From assembly GCA_033026295.1 (NCBI GenBank), contig JAUPFM010000069.1, forward strand, positions 62,001 to 126,000: a stretch of DNA of 64,000 bases. Reading direction: 5' to 3'. This document shows positions 45,871 through 57,851 of the stretch, piece after piece (positions within the stretch are counted from its first letter, which is position 1; every line of letters begins with the position of its first letter). The notes below the pieces were generated by a model that did not search any database, had not been told where the DNA came from, and was given only the letters and a program-made list of their open reading frames with translations. The translations under genes were made by a program, and so were the position numbers. The stretch is from Channa striata. Lineage: Eukaryota; Chordata; Actinopteri; Anabantiformes; Channidae.

Positions 45871-48800
45871 TGGTGCAGAAATTGTTAAATACAAGCTTGG
45901 CTTCAAAACAGCATTTTCTCGCTGAGAAAAGGCGAATGCGAGTATAAAAGGATGCTTGAATTACATGCATTTACTGTCTTTTAAGGAAACATCCCACAAG
46001 CTTGTTTATATGTTCTGCTGAGTGGATTTAGGCTAAATTAGAAGGCAGACACAGTTTTATTTGAGTTTGGTGCAGAAATTGTTAAATACAAGCTTGGCTT
46101 CAAAACAGCATTTTCTCGCTGAGAAAAGGCGACGCGAGCATAAAAGGATGCTTGAATTACATGCATTTACTGTCTTTTAAGGAAACATCCCACAAGCTTG
46201 TTTATATGTTCTGCTGAGTGGATTTAGGCTAAATTAGAAGGCAGACACAGTTTTATTTTAGTTTGGTGCAGAAATTGTTAAATACAAGCTTGGTTTCAAA
46301 ACAGCATTTTCTCGCTGAGAAAAGGCGATTAGTGAGCATAAAAGGATGCTTGAATTACATGCATTTACTGTCTTTTAAGGAAACATCCCACAAGCTTGTT
46401 TATATGTTCTGCTGAGTGGATTTAGGCTAAATTAGAAGGCAGACACAGTTTTATTTGAGTTTGGTGCAGAAATTGTTAAATACAAGCTTGGTTTCAAAAC
46501 AGCATTTTCTCGCTGAGAAAAGGCGAATCGAGCATAAAAGGAAGCTTGAATTACATGCATTTACTGTCTTTTAAGGAAACATCCCACAAGCTTATTTTCA
46601 GTCTCTTCTGAGTGGATTTAGGCTAAATTAGAAGGCAGACACAGTTTTATTTGAGTTTGGTGCAGAAATTGTTAAATACAAGCTCGGCTTCAAAACAGCA
46701 TTTTCTCGCTGAGAAAAGGCGATTGCGAGCATAAAAGGATCCTTGAATTACATGCATTTACTGTCTTTTAAGGAAACATCCCACAAGCTTGTTTATATGT
46801 TCTGCTGAGTGGATTTAGGCTAAATTAGAAGGCAGACACCGTTTTATTTGAGTTTGGTGCAGAAATTGTTAAATACAAGCTTGGCTTCAAAACAGCATTT
46901 TCTCGCTGAGAAAAGGCGATTGCAAGCATAAAAGGATCCTTGAATTACATGCATTTACTGTCTTTTAAGGAAACATCCCACAAGCTTATTTTCAGTCTCT
47001 CCTGAGTGGATTTAGGCTAAATTAGAAGGCAGACACAATTTTATTTGAGTTTGGTGCAGAAATTGTTAAATACAAGCTTGGCTTCAAAACAGCATTTTCT
47101 CGCTGAGAAAAGGCGAATCTGAGCATAAAAGGATGCTTGAATTACATGCATTTACTGTCTTTTAAGGAAACATCCCACAAGCTTGTTTATATGTTCTACT
47201 GAGTGGATTTAGGCTAAATTAGAAGGCAGACACAGTTTTATTTGAGTTTGGTGCAGAAATTGTTAAATACAAGCTTGGCTTCAAAACAGCATTTTCTCGC
47301 TGAGAAAAGGCGATTGCGAGCGATGCTTGAATTATATGCATTTACTGTCTTTTAAGGAAACATCCCACAAGCTTTTTTTCAGTCTCTTCTGAGTGGATTT
47401 AGGCTAAATTAGAAGGCAGACACAGTTTTATTTGAGTTTGGTGCAGAAATTGTTAAATACAAGCTTGGTTTCAAAACAGCATTTTCTCGCTGAGAAAAGG
47501 CGAATCGAGCATAAAAGGATGCTTGAATTACATGCATTTACTGTCTTTTAAGGAAACATCCCACAAGCTTGTTTATATGTTCTACTGAGTGGATTTAGGC
47601 TAAATTAGAAGGCAGACACAGTTTTATTTGAGTTTGGTGCAGAAATTGTTAAATACAAGCTTGGTTTCAAAACAGCATTTCTCGCTGAGAAAAGGCGAAT
47701 GAAAGCATAAAAGGATGCTTGAATTACATGCATTTACTGTCTTTTAAGGAAACATCCCACAAGCTTGTTTATATGTTCTACTGAGTGGATTTAGGCTAAA
47801 TTAGAAGGCAGACACAGTTTTATTTGAGTTTGGTGCAGAAATTGTTAAATACAAGCTTGGTTTCAAAACAGCATTTTTCGCTGAGAAAAGGCGATTCTTG
47901 AGCATAAAAGGATGCTTGAATTACATGCATTTACTGTCTTTTAAGGAAACATCCCACAAGCTTATTTTCAGTCTCTCCTGAGTGGATTTAGGCTAAATTA
48001 GAAGGCAGACACAATTTTATTTGAGTTTGGTGCAGAAATTGTTAAATACAAGCTTGGCTTCAAAACAGCATTTTCTCGCTGAGAAAAGGCGATTATGAGC
48101 ATAAAAGGATGCTTGAATTACATGCATTTACTGTCTTTTAAGGAAACATCCCACAAGCTTGTTTATATGTTCTGCTGAGTGGATTTAGGCTAAATTAGAA
48201 GGCAGACACAGTTTTATTTGAGTTTGGTGCAGAAATTGTTAAATACAAGCTTGGCTTCAAAACAGCATTTTCTCGCTGAGAAAAGGCGACATGAGCATAA
48301 AAGGATGCTTGAATTACATGCATTTACTGTCTTTTAAGGAAACATCCCACAAGCTCTTTTATATGTTCTACTGAGTGGATTTAGGCTAAATTAGAAGGCA
48401 GACACAGTTTTATTTGAGTTTGGTGCAGAAATTGTTAAATACAAGCTTGGCTTCAAAACAGCATTTTCTCGCTGAGAAAAGGCGAATCTGAGCATAAAAG
48501 GATGCTTGAATTACATGCATTTACTGTCTTTTAAGGAAACATCCCACAAGCTTGTTTATATGTTCTGCTGAGTGGATTAAGGCTAAAGTAGAAGGCAGAC
48601 ACAGTTTTATTTGAGTTTGGTGCAGAAATTGTTAAATACAAGCTTGGTTTCAAAACAGCATTTTCTCGCTGAGAAAAGGCGATTATGAAAGCATAAAAGG
48701 ATACTTGAATTACATGCATTTACTGTCTTTTAAGGAAACATCCACAAGCTTATTTTCAGTCTCTCCTGATTGGATTTAGGCTAAATAAGAAGGCAGACAC

Positions 48801-50249
48801 AGTTTTAATTGCGTTTGGTGCAGAAATTGTTAAATACAAGCTTGGTTTCAAAACAGCATTTTCTCGCTGAGAAAAGGCGATTACTGAGCATAAAAGGATG
48901 CTTGAATTACATGCATTTACTGTCTTTTAAGGAAACATCCCACAAGCTTGTTTATATGTTCTGCTGAGTGGATTTAGGCTAAATTAGAAGGCAGACACAG
49001 TTTTATTTGAGTTTGGTGCAGAAATTGTTAAATACAAGCTTGGCTTCAAAACACCATTTTCTCGCTGAGAAAAGGCGATTATGAGCATAAAAGGATCCTT
49101 GAATTACATGCATTTACTGTCTTTTAAGGAAACATCCCACAAGCTTATTTTCAGTCTCTCCTGAGTGGATTTAGGCTAAATTAGAAGGCAGACACAATTT
49201 TATTTGAGTTTGGTGCAGAAATTGTTAAATACAAGCTTGGCTTCAAACCAGCATTTTCTCGCTGAGAAAAAGGCGATTATGAGCATAAAGGATGCTTGAA
49301 TTACATGCATTTACTGTCTTTTAAGGAAACATCCCACAAGCTTGTTTTATATGTTCTGCTGAGTGGATTTAGGCTAAATTAGAAGGCAGACACAGTTTTA
49401 TTTGAGTTTGGTGTAGAAATTGTTAAATACAAGCTTGGCTTCAAAACAGCATTTTCTCGCTGAGAAAAGGCGATTCTGAGCATAAAAGGATCCTTGAATT
49501 ACATGCATTTACTGTCTTTTAAGGAAACATCCCACAAGCTTATTTTCTGTCTCTCCTGAGTGGATTTAGGCTAAATTAGAAGGCAGACACAGTTTTATTT
49601 GAGTTTGGTGCAGAAATTGTTAAATACAAGCTTGGCTTCAAAACAGCATTTTCTCGCTGAGAAAAGGCGATTATGAGCGATGCTTGAATTATATGCATTT
49701 ACTGTCTTTACAGGAAAGAACCCACAAGCTTATTTTCAGTCTCTCCTGAGTGGATATAGGCTAAATAAGAAGGCAGACACAGTTTTATTTGAGTTTGGTG
49801 CAGAAATTGTTAAATACAAGCTTGGCTTCAAAACAGCATTTTCTCGCTGAGAAAAGGCGATTCTGAGCATAAAAGGATGCTTGAATTACATGCATTTACT
49901 GTCTTTTAAGGAAACATCCCACAAGCTTCTTTATATGTTCTGCTGAGTGGATTTAGGCTAAATTAGAAGGCAGACACAGTTTTATTTGAGTTTGGTGCAG
50001 AAATTGTTAAATACAAGCTTGGCTTCAAAACAGCATTTTCTCGCTGAGAAAAGGCGATTCTGAAAGCGATGCTTGAATTATATGCATTTACTGTCTTTAA
50101 AGGAAAGATCCCACAAGCTTTTTTTCAGTCTCTTCTGAGTGGATTTAGGCTAAATTAGAAGGCAGACACAGTTTTATTTGAGTTTGGTGCAGAAATTGTT
50201 AAATACAAGCTTGGCTTCAAAACAGCATTTTCTCGCTGAGAAAAGGCGA

Positions 50250-52380
50250 TTCATGAGCGATGCTTGAATTACATGCATTTACTGTCTTTTAAGGAAACAT
50301 CCCACAAGCTTCTTTATATGTTCTGCTGAGAGGATTTAGGCTAAATTAGAAGGCAGACACAGTTTTATTTGAGTTTGGTGCAGAAATTGTTAAATACAAG
50401 CTTGGCTTCAAAACAGCATTTTCTCGCTGAGAAAAGGCGATTGCGAGCATAAAAGGATGCTTGAATTACATGCATTTACTGTCTTTTAAGGAAACATCCC
50501 ACAAGCTTATTTTCAGTCTCTCCTGATTGGATTTAGGCTAAATAAGAAGGCAGACACAGTTTTAATTGCGTTTGGTGCAGAAATTGTTAAATACAAGCTT
50601 GGTTTCAAAACAGCATTTTCTCGCTGAGAAAAGGCGATTCATGAGCATAAAAGGATGCTTGAATTACATGCATTTACTGTCTTTTAAGGAAACATCCCAC
50701 AAGCTTGTTTATATGTTCTGCTGAGTGGATTTAGGCTAAATTAGAAGGCAGACACAGTTTTATTTGAGTTTGGTGCAGAAATTGTTAAATACAAGCTTGG
50801 CTTCAAAACACCATTTTCTCGCTGAGAAAAGGCGATTGCGAGCATAAAAGGATCCTTGAATTACATGCATTTACTGTCTTTTAAGGAAACATCCCACAAG
50901 CTTATTTTCAGTCTCTCCTGAGTGGATTTAGGCTAAATTAGAAGGCAGACACAATTTTATTTGAGTTTGGTGCAGAAATTGTTAAATACAAGCTTGGCTT
51001 CAAACCAGCATTTTCTCGCTGAGAAAAGGCGATTTGAGCATAAAAGGATGCTTGAATTACATGCATTTACTGTCTTTTAAGGAAACATCCCACAAGCTTC
51101 TTTATATGTTCTGCTGAGTGGATTTAGGCTAAATTAGAAGGCAGACACAGTTTTAATTTGCGTTTGGTGCAGAAATTGTTAAATACAAGCTTGGTTTCAA
51201 AACAGCATTTTCTCGCTAAGAAAAGGCGATTATGAGCATAAAAGGATCCTTGAATTACATGCATTTACTGTCTTTTAAGGAAACATCCACAAGCTTATTT
51301 TCAGTCTCTCCTGAGTGGATTTAGGCTAAATTAGAAGGCAGACACAGTTTTATTTGAGATTGGTGCAGAAATTGTTAAATACAAGCTTGGCTTCAAAACA
51401 GCATTTTCTCGCTGAGAAAAGGCGATTAAAAGCGATGCTTGAATTATATGCATTTACTGTCTTTAAAGGAAAGATCCACAAGCTTTTTCAGTCTCTTCTG
51501 AGTGGATTTAGGCTAAATTAGAAGGCAGACACAGTTTTATTTGAGTTTGGTGCAGAAATTGTTAAATACAAGCTTGGCTTCAAAACAGCATTTTCTCGCT
51601 GAGAAAAGGCGATTAAGCGATGCTTGAATTACATGCATTTACTGTCTTTTAAGGAAACATCCCACAAGCTTCTTTATATGTTCTGCTGAGAGGATTTAGG
51701 CTAAATTAGAAGGCAGACACAGTTTTATTTGAGTTTGGTGCAGAAATTGTTAAATACAAGCTTGGCTTCAAAACAGCATTTTCTCGCTGAGAAAAGGCGA
51801 TTGCGAGCATAAAAGGATGCTTGAATTACATGCATTTACTGTCTTTTAAGGAAACATCCCACAAGCTTATTTTCAGTCTCTCCTGATTGGATTTAGGCTA
51901 AATAAGAAGGCAGACACAGTTTTAATTGCGTTTGGTGCAGAAATTGTTAAATACAAGCTTGGTTTCAAAACAGCATTTTTCGCGAGAAAAGGCGATTATG
52001 AGCATAAAAGGATGCTTGAATTACATGCATTTACTGTCTTTTAAGGAAACATCCCACAAGCTTGTTTATATGTTCTGCTGAGTGGATTTAGGCTAAATTA
52101 GAAGGCAGACACAGTTTTATTTGAGTTTGGTGCAGAAATTGTTAAATACAAGCTTGGCTTCAAAACACCATTTTCTCGCTGAGAAAAGGCGATTGCGAGC
52201 ATAAAAGGATCCTTGAATTACATGCATTTACTGTCTTTTAAGGAAACATCCCACAAGCTTATTTTCAGTCTCTCCTGAGTGGATTTAGGCTAAATTAGAA
52301 GGCAGACACAATTTTATTTGAGTTTGGTGCAGAAATTGTTAAATACAAGCTTGGCTTCAAACCAGCATTTTCTCGCTGAG
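50250..52380 (+). repeat. Seven-monomer tandem block (about 1360 bp period)
   Basis: The private variant CTGCTGAGAGGATTT recurs at 50331 and 51691, an offset of 1360 bp. CTGATTGGATTT with TTTTAATTGCG recurs at about 50525 and 51887. AAACACCATTTTC (50810, 52165) and AAACCAGCATTTTC (51002, 52361) keep nearly the same offset. A chimeric monomer near 51100-51230 joins a type A left half (GCTTCTTTATATG) to the TTTTAATTTGCG right half. Confidence 0.75.
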
Positions 52381-55339
52381 AAAAGGCGATTAGTGAGCAT
52401 AAAAGGATGCTTGAATTACATGCATTTACTGTCTTTTAAGGAAACATCCCACAAGCTTGTTTATATGTTCTGCTGAGTGGATTTAGGCTAAATTAGAAGG
52501 CAGACACAGTTTTATTTGAGTTTGGTGCAGAAATTGTTAAATACAAGCTTGGCTTCAAAACAGCATTTTCTCGCTGAGAAAAGGCGATTGCGAGCATAAA
52601 AGGATCCTTGAATTACATGCATTTACTGTCTTTTAAGGAAACATCCCACAAGCTTTTTCTGTCTCTCCTGAGTGGATTTAGGCTAAATTAGAAGGCAGAC
52701 ACAGTTTTATTTGAGTTTGGTGCAGAAATTGTTAAATACAAGCTTGGCTTCAAAACAGCATTTTCTCGCTGAGAAAAGGCGATTGCGAGCGATGCTTGAA
52801 TTATATGCATTTACTGTCTTTACAGGAAAGAACCCACAAGCTTATTTTCAGTCTCTCCTGAGTGGATATAGGCTAAATAAGAAGGCAGACACAGTTTTAT
52901 TTGAGTTTGGTGCAGAAATTGTTAAATACAAGCTTGGCTTCAAAACAGCATTTTCTCGCTGAGAAAACGCGATTGCGAGCATAAAAGGATGCTTGAATTA
53001 CATGCATTTACTGTCTTTTAAGGAAACATCCCACAAGCTTCTTTATATGTTCTGCTGAGTGGATTTAGGCTAAATTAGAAGGCAGACACAGTTTTATTTG
53101 AGTTTGGTGCAGAAATTGTTAAATACTAGCTTGGCTTCAAAACAGCATTTTCTCGCTAAGAAAAGGCGATTGCGAGCATAAAAGGATCCTTGAATTACCT
53201 GCATTTACTGTCTTTTAAGGAAACATCCCACAAGCTTATTTTCAGTCTCTCCTGAGTGGATTTAGGCTAAATTAGAAGGCAGACACAGTTTTATTTGAGT
53301 TTGGTGCAGAAATTGTTAAATACAAGCTTGGCTTCAAAACAGCATTTTCTCGCTGAGAAAAGGCGATTGCGAGCATAAAAGGATGCTTGAATTACATGCA
53401 TTTACTGTCTTTTAAGGAAACATCCCACAAGCTTGTTTATATGTTCTGCTGAGTGGATTTAGGCTAAAGTAGAAGACAGACACAGTTTTATTTGAGTTTG
53501 GTGCAGAAATTGTTAAATACAAGCTTGGCTTCAAAACAGCATTTTCTCGCTGAGAAAAGGCGATTGCGAGCATAAAAGGATCCTTGAATTACATGCATTT
53601 ACTGTCTTTTAAGGAAACATCCCACAAGCTTATTTTCTGTCTCTCCTGAGTGGATTTAGGCTAAATTAGAAGGCAGACACAGTTTTATTTGAGTTTGGTG
53701 CAGAAATTGTTAAATACAAGCTTGGCTTCAAAACAGCATTTTCTCGCTGAGAAAAGGCGAATGCGAGCATAAAAGGATGCTTGAATTACATGCATTTACT
53801 GTCTTTTAAGGAAACATCCCACAAGCTTGTTTATATGTTCTGCTGAGTGGATTTAGGCTAAATTAGAAGGCAGACACAGTTTTATTTGAGTTTGGTGCAG
53901 AAATTGTTAAATACAAGCTTGGCTTCAAAACAGCATATTCTCGCTAAGAAAAGGCGATTGCGAGCATAAAAGGATCCTTGAATTACATGCATTTACTGTC
54001 TTTTAAGGAAACATCCCACAAGCTTATTTTCAGTCTCTCCTGAGTGGATTTAGGCTAAATTAGAAGGCAGACACAATTTTATTTGAGTTTGGTGCAGAAA
54101 TTGTTAAATACAAGCTTGGCTTCAAAACAGCATTTTCTCGCTGAGAAAAGGCGATTGCGAGCATAAAAGGATGCTTTAATTACATGCATTTACTGTCTTT
54201 TAAGGAAACATCCCACAAGCTTGTTTATATGTTCTGCTGAGTGGATATAGGCTAAAGTAGAAGGCAGACACAGTTTTATTTGAGTTTGGTGCAGAAATTG
54301 TTAAATACAAGCTTGGCTTCAAAACAGCATTTTCTCGCTGAGAAAAGGCGATTGCGAGCGATGCTTGAATTATATGCATTTACTGTCTTTACAGGAAAGA
54401 ACCCACAAGCTTATTTTCAGTCTCTCCTGAGTGGATATAGGCTAAATAAGAAGGCAGACACAGTTTTATTTGAGTTTGGTGCAGAAATTGTTAAATACAA
54501 GCTTGGCTTCAAAACAGCATTTTCTCGCTGAGAAAAGGCGATTTGAGCATAAAAGGATGCTTGAATTACATGCATTTACTGTCTTTTAAGGAAACATCCA
54601 CAAACTTCTTTATATGTTCTGCTGAGTGGATTTAGGCTAAATTAGAAGGCAGACACAGTTTTATTTGAGTTTGGTGCAGAAATTGTTAAATACAAGCTTG
54701 GCTTCAAAACAGCATTTTCTCGCTGAGAAAAGGCGATTGCGAGCATAAAAGGATGCTTGAATTACATGCATTTACTGTCTTTTAAGGAAACATCCCACAA
54801 GCTTATTTTCAGTCTCTCCTGATTGGATTTAGGCTAAATAAGAAGGCAGACACAGTTTTAATTGCGTTTGGTGCAGAAATTGTTAAATACAAGCTTGGTT
54901 TCAAAACAGCATTTTCTCGCTGAGAAAAGGCGATTATGAGCATAAAAGGATGCTTGAATTACATGCATTTACTGTCTTTTAAGGAAACATCCCACAAGCT
55001 TGTTTATATGTTCTGCTGAGTGGATTTAGGCTAAATTAGAAGGCAGACACAGTTTTATTTGAGTTTGGTGCAGAAATTGTTAAATACAAGCTTGGCTTCA
55101 AAACAGCATTTTCTCGCTAAGAAAAGGCGATTGCGAGCATAAAAGGATCCTTGAATTACATGCATTTACTGTCTTTTAAGGAAAGATCCCACAAGCTTAT
55201 TTTCAGTCTCTCCTGAGTGGATTTAGGCTAAATTAGAAGGCAGACACAGTTTTATTTGAGTTTGGTGCAGAAATTGTTAAATACAAGCTTGGCTTCAAAA
55301 CAGCATTTTCTCGCTGAGAAAAGGCGATTATGAAAGCAT

Positions 55340-56950
55340 AAAAGGATGCTTGAATTACATGCATTTACTGTCTTTTAAGGAAACATCCCACAAGCTTGTT
55401 TATATGTTCTGCTGAGTGGATTTAGGCTAAAGTAGAAGGCAGACACAGTTTTATTTGAGTTTGGTGCAGAAATTGTTAAATACAAGCTTGGCTTCAAAAC
55501 AGCATTTTCTCGCTGAGAAAAGGCGATTCTTGCATAAAAGGATCCTTGAATTACATGCATTTACTGTCTTTTAAGGAAACATCCCACAAGCTTGTTTATA
55601 TGTTCTGCTGAGTGGATTTAGGCTAAAGTAGAAGGCAGACACAGTTTTATTTGAGTTTGGTGCAGAAATTGTTAAATACAAGCTTGGCTTCAAAACAGCA
55701 TTTTCTCGCTGAGAAAAGGCGATTGCGAGCATAAAAGGATCCTTGAATTACATGCATTTACTGTCTTTTAAGGAAACATCCCACAAGCTTATTTTCAGTC
55801 TCTCCTGAGTGGATTTAGGCTAAATTAGAAGGCAGACACAGTTTTATTTGAGTTTGGTGCAGAAATTGTTAAATACAAGCTTGGCTTCAAAACAGCATTT
55901 TCTCGCTGAGAAAAGGCGATTGCGAGCATAAAAGGATCCTTGAATTACATGCATTTACTGTCTTTTAAGGAAACATCCCACAAGCTAATTTTCAGTCTCT
56001 CCTGAGTGGATTTAGGCTAAATTAGAAGGCAGACACAGTTTTATTTGAGTTTGGTGCAGAAATTGTTAAATACAAGCTTGGCTTCAAAACAGCATTTTCT
56101 CGCTGAGAAAAGGCGATTATGAGCATAAAAGGATCCTTGAATTACATGCATTTACTGTCTTTTAAGGAAACATCCCACAAGCTTGTTTATATGTTCTGCT
56201 GGGTGGATTTAGGCTAAAGTAGAAGGCAGACACAGTTTTATTTGAGTTTGGTGCAGAAATTGTTAAATACAAGCTTGGCTTCAAAACAGCATTTTCTCGC
56301 TGAGAAAAGGCGATTGCGAAAGCATAAAAGGATCCTTGAATTACATGCATTTACTGTCTTTTAAGGAAACATCCCACAAGCTTGTTTATATGTTCTGCTG
56401 GGTGGATTTAGGCTAAAGTAGAAGGCAGACACAGTTTTATTTGAGTTTGGTGCAGAAATTGTTAAATACAAGCTTGGCTTCAAAACAGCATTTTCTCGCT
56501 GAGAAAAGGCGACAGCATAAAAGGATCCTTGAATTACATGCATTTACTGTCTTTTAAGGAAACATCCCACACGCTTATTTTCAGTCTCTCCTGAGTGGAT
56601 TTAGGCTAAATTAGAAGGCAGACACAATTTTATTTGAGTTTGGTGCAGAAATTGTTAAATACAAGCTTGGCTTCAAAACAGCATTTTCTCGCTGAGAAAA
56701 GGCGATTCTGAGCATAAAAGGATGCTTGAATTACATGCATTTACTGTCTTTTAAGGAAACATCCCACAAGCTTCTTTATATGTTCTGCTGAGTGGATTTA
56801 GGCTAAAGTAGAAGGCAGACACAGTTTTATTTGAGTTTGGTGCAGAAATTGTTAAACACAAGCTTGGCTTCAAAACAGCATTTTTCTCGCTGAGAAAAGG
56901 CGATTGCGAGCGATGCTTGAATTATATGCATTTACTGTCTTTTAAGGAAA
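55340..56950 (+). repeat. Local four-monomer pattern with AAAGTAG variants
   Basis: Monomers with GGCTAAAGTAGAAGG come in adjacent pairs at about 55429/55625 and 56214/56415, separated by two GCTTATTTTCAG or GCTAATTTTCAG monomers, a step of about 785-790 bp. Both members of the second pair share CTGCTGGGTGG, suggesting a one-monomer duplication. Single-base changes here open minus-strand frames of about 60 codons, which I regard as incidental. Confidence 0.6.
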
Positions 56951-57689
56951 CATCCCACAAGCTTATTTTCAGTCTCTCCTGAGTGGATTTAGGCTAAATT
57001 AGAAGGCAGACACAGTTTTATTTGAGTTTGGTGCAGAAATTGTTAAATACAAGCTTGGCTTCAAAACAGCATTTTCTCGCTGAGAAAAGGCGATTAGAGC
57101 ATAAAAGGATGCTTGAATTACATGCATTTACTGTCTTTTAAGGAAACATCCCACAAGCTTCTTTATATGTTCTGCTGAGTGGATTTAGGCTAAATTAGAA
57201 GGCAGACACAGTTTTATTTGAGTTTGGTGCAGAAATTGTTAAATACAAGCTTGGCTTCAAAACAGCATTTTCTCGCTGAGAAAAGGCGATTATGAGCATA
57301 AAAGGATCCTTGAATTACATGCATTTACTGTCTTTTAAGGAAACATCCACAAGCTTGTTTATATGTTCTGCTGAGTGGATTTAGGCTAAAGTAGAAGGCA
57401 GACACAGTTTTATTTGAGTTTGGTGCAGAAATTGTTAAATACAAGCTTGGCTTCAAAACAGCATTTTCTCGCTGAGAAAAGGCGATTTATGAGCATAAAA
57501 GGATCCTTGAATTACATGCATTTACTGTCTTTTAAGGAAACATCCCACAAGCTTATTTTCAGTCTCTCCTGAGTGGATTTAGGCTAAATTAGAAGGCAGA
57601 CACAGTTTTATTTTAGTTTGGTGCAGAAATTGTTAAATACAAGCTTGGCTTCAAAACAGCATTTTCTCGCTGAGAAAAGGCGATTGCGA

Positions 57690-57851
57690 GCATAAAAGGA
57701 TCCTTGAATTACATGCAAATGCATGTTCTGCTGAGTGGATTTAGGCTAAAGTAGAAGGCAGACACAGTTTTATTTGAGTTTGGTGCAGAAATTGTTAAAT
57801 ACAAGCTTGGCTTCAAAACAGCATTTTCTCGCTGAGAAAAGGCGATTGCGA
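57690..57851 (+). repeat. Shortened monomer with fold-back joint
   Basis: The monomer is 162 bp, about 35 bp shorter than its neighbours. At 57711-57726 ACATGC is followed by AAATGCATGT, the reverse complement of the ACATGCATTT that normally stands here. The sequence then continues at TCTGCTGAG. The ATTTACTG to first-HindIII section is lost. The inverted arms ACATGC and GCATGT flank AAAT. Confidence 0.85.

Noticed and set aside
48531..56543. Minus-strand ORFs of about 60 codons at 48.5 and 55.4-56.5 kb
   Set aside because: These are the reverse strand of AAAGTAG monomers, opened by a single T-to-G change, with no start context or relation to a known protein.
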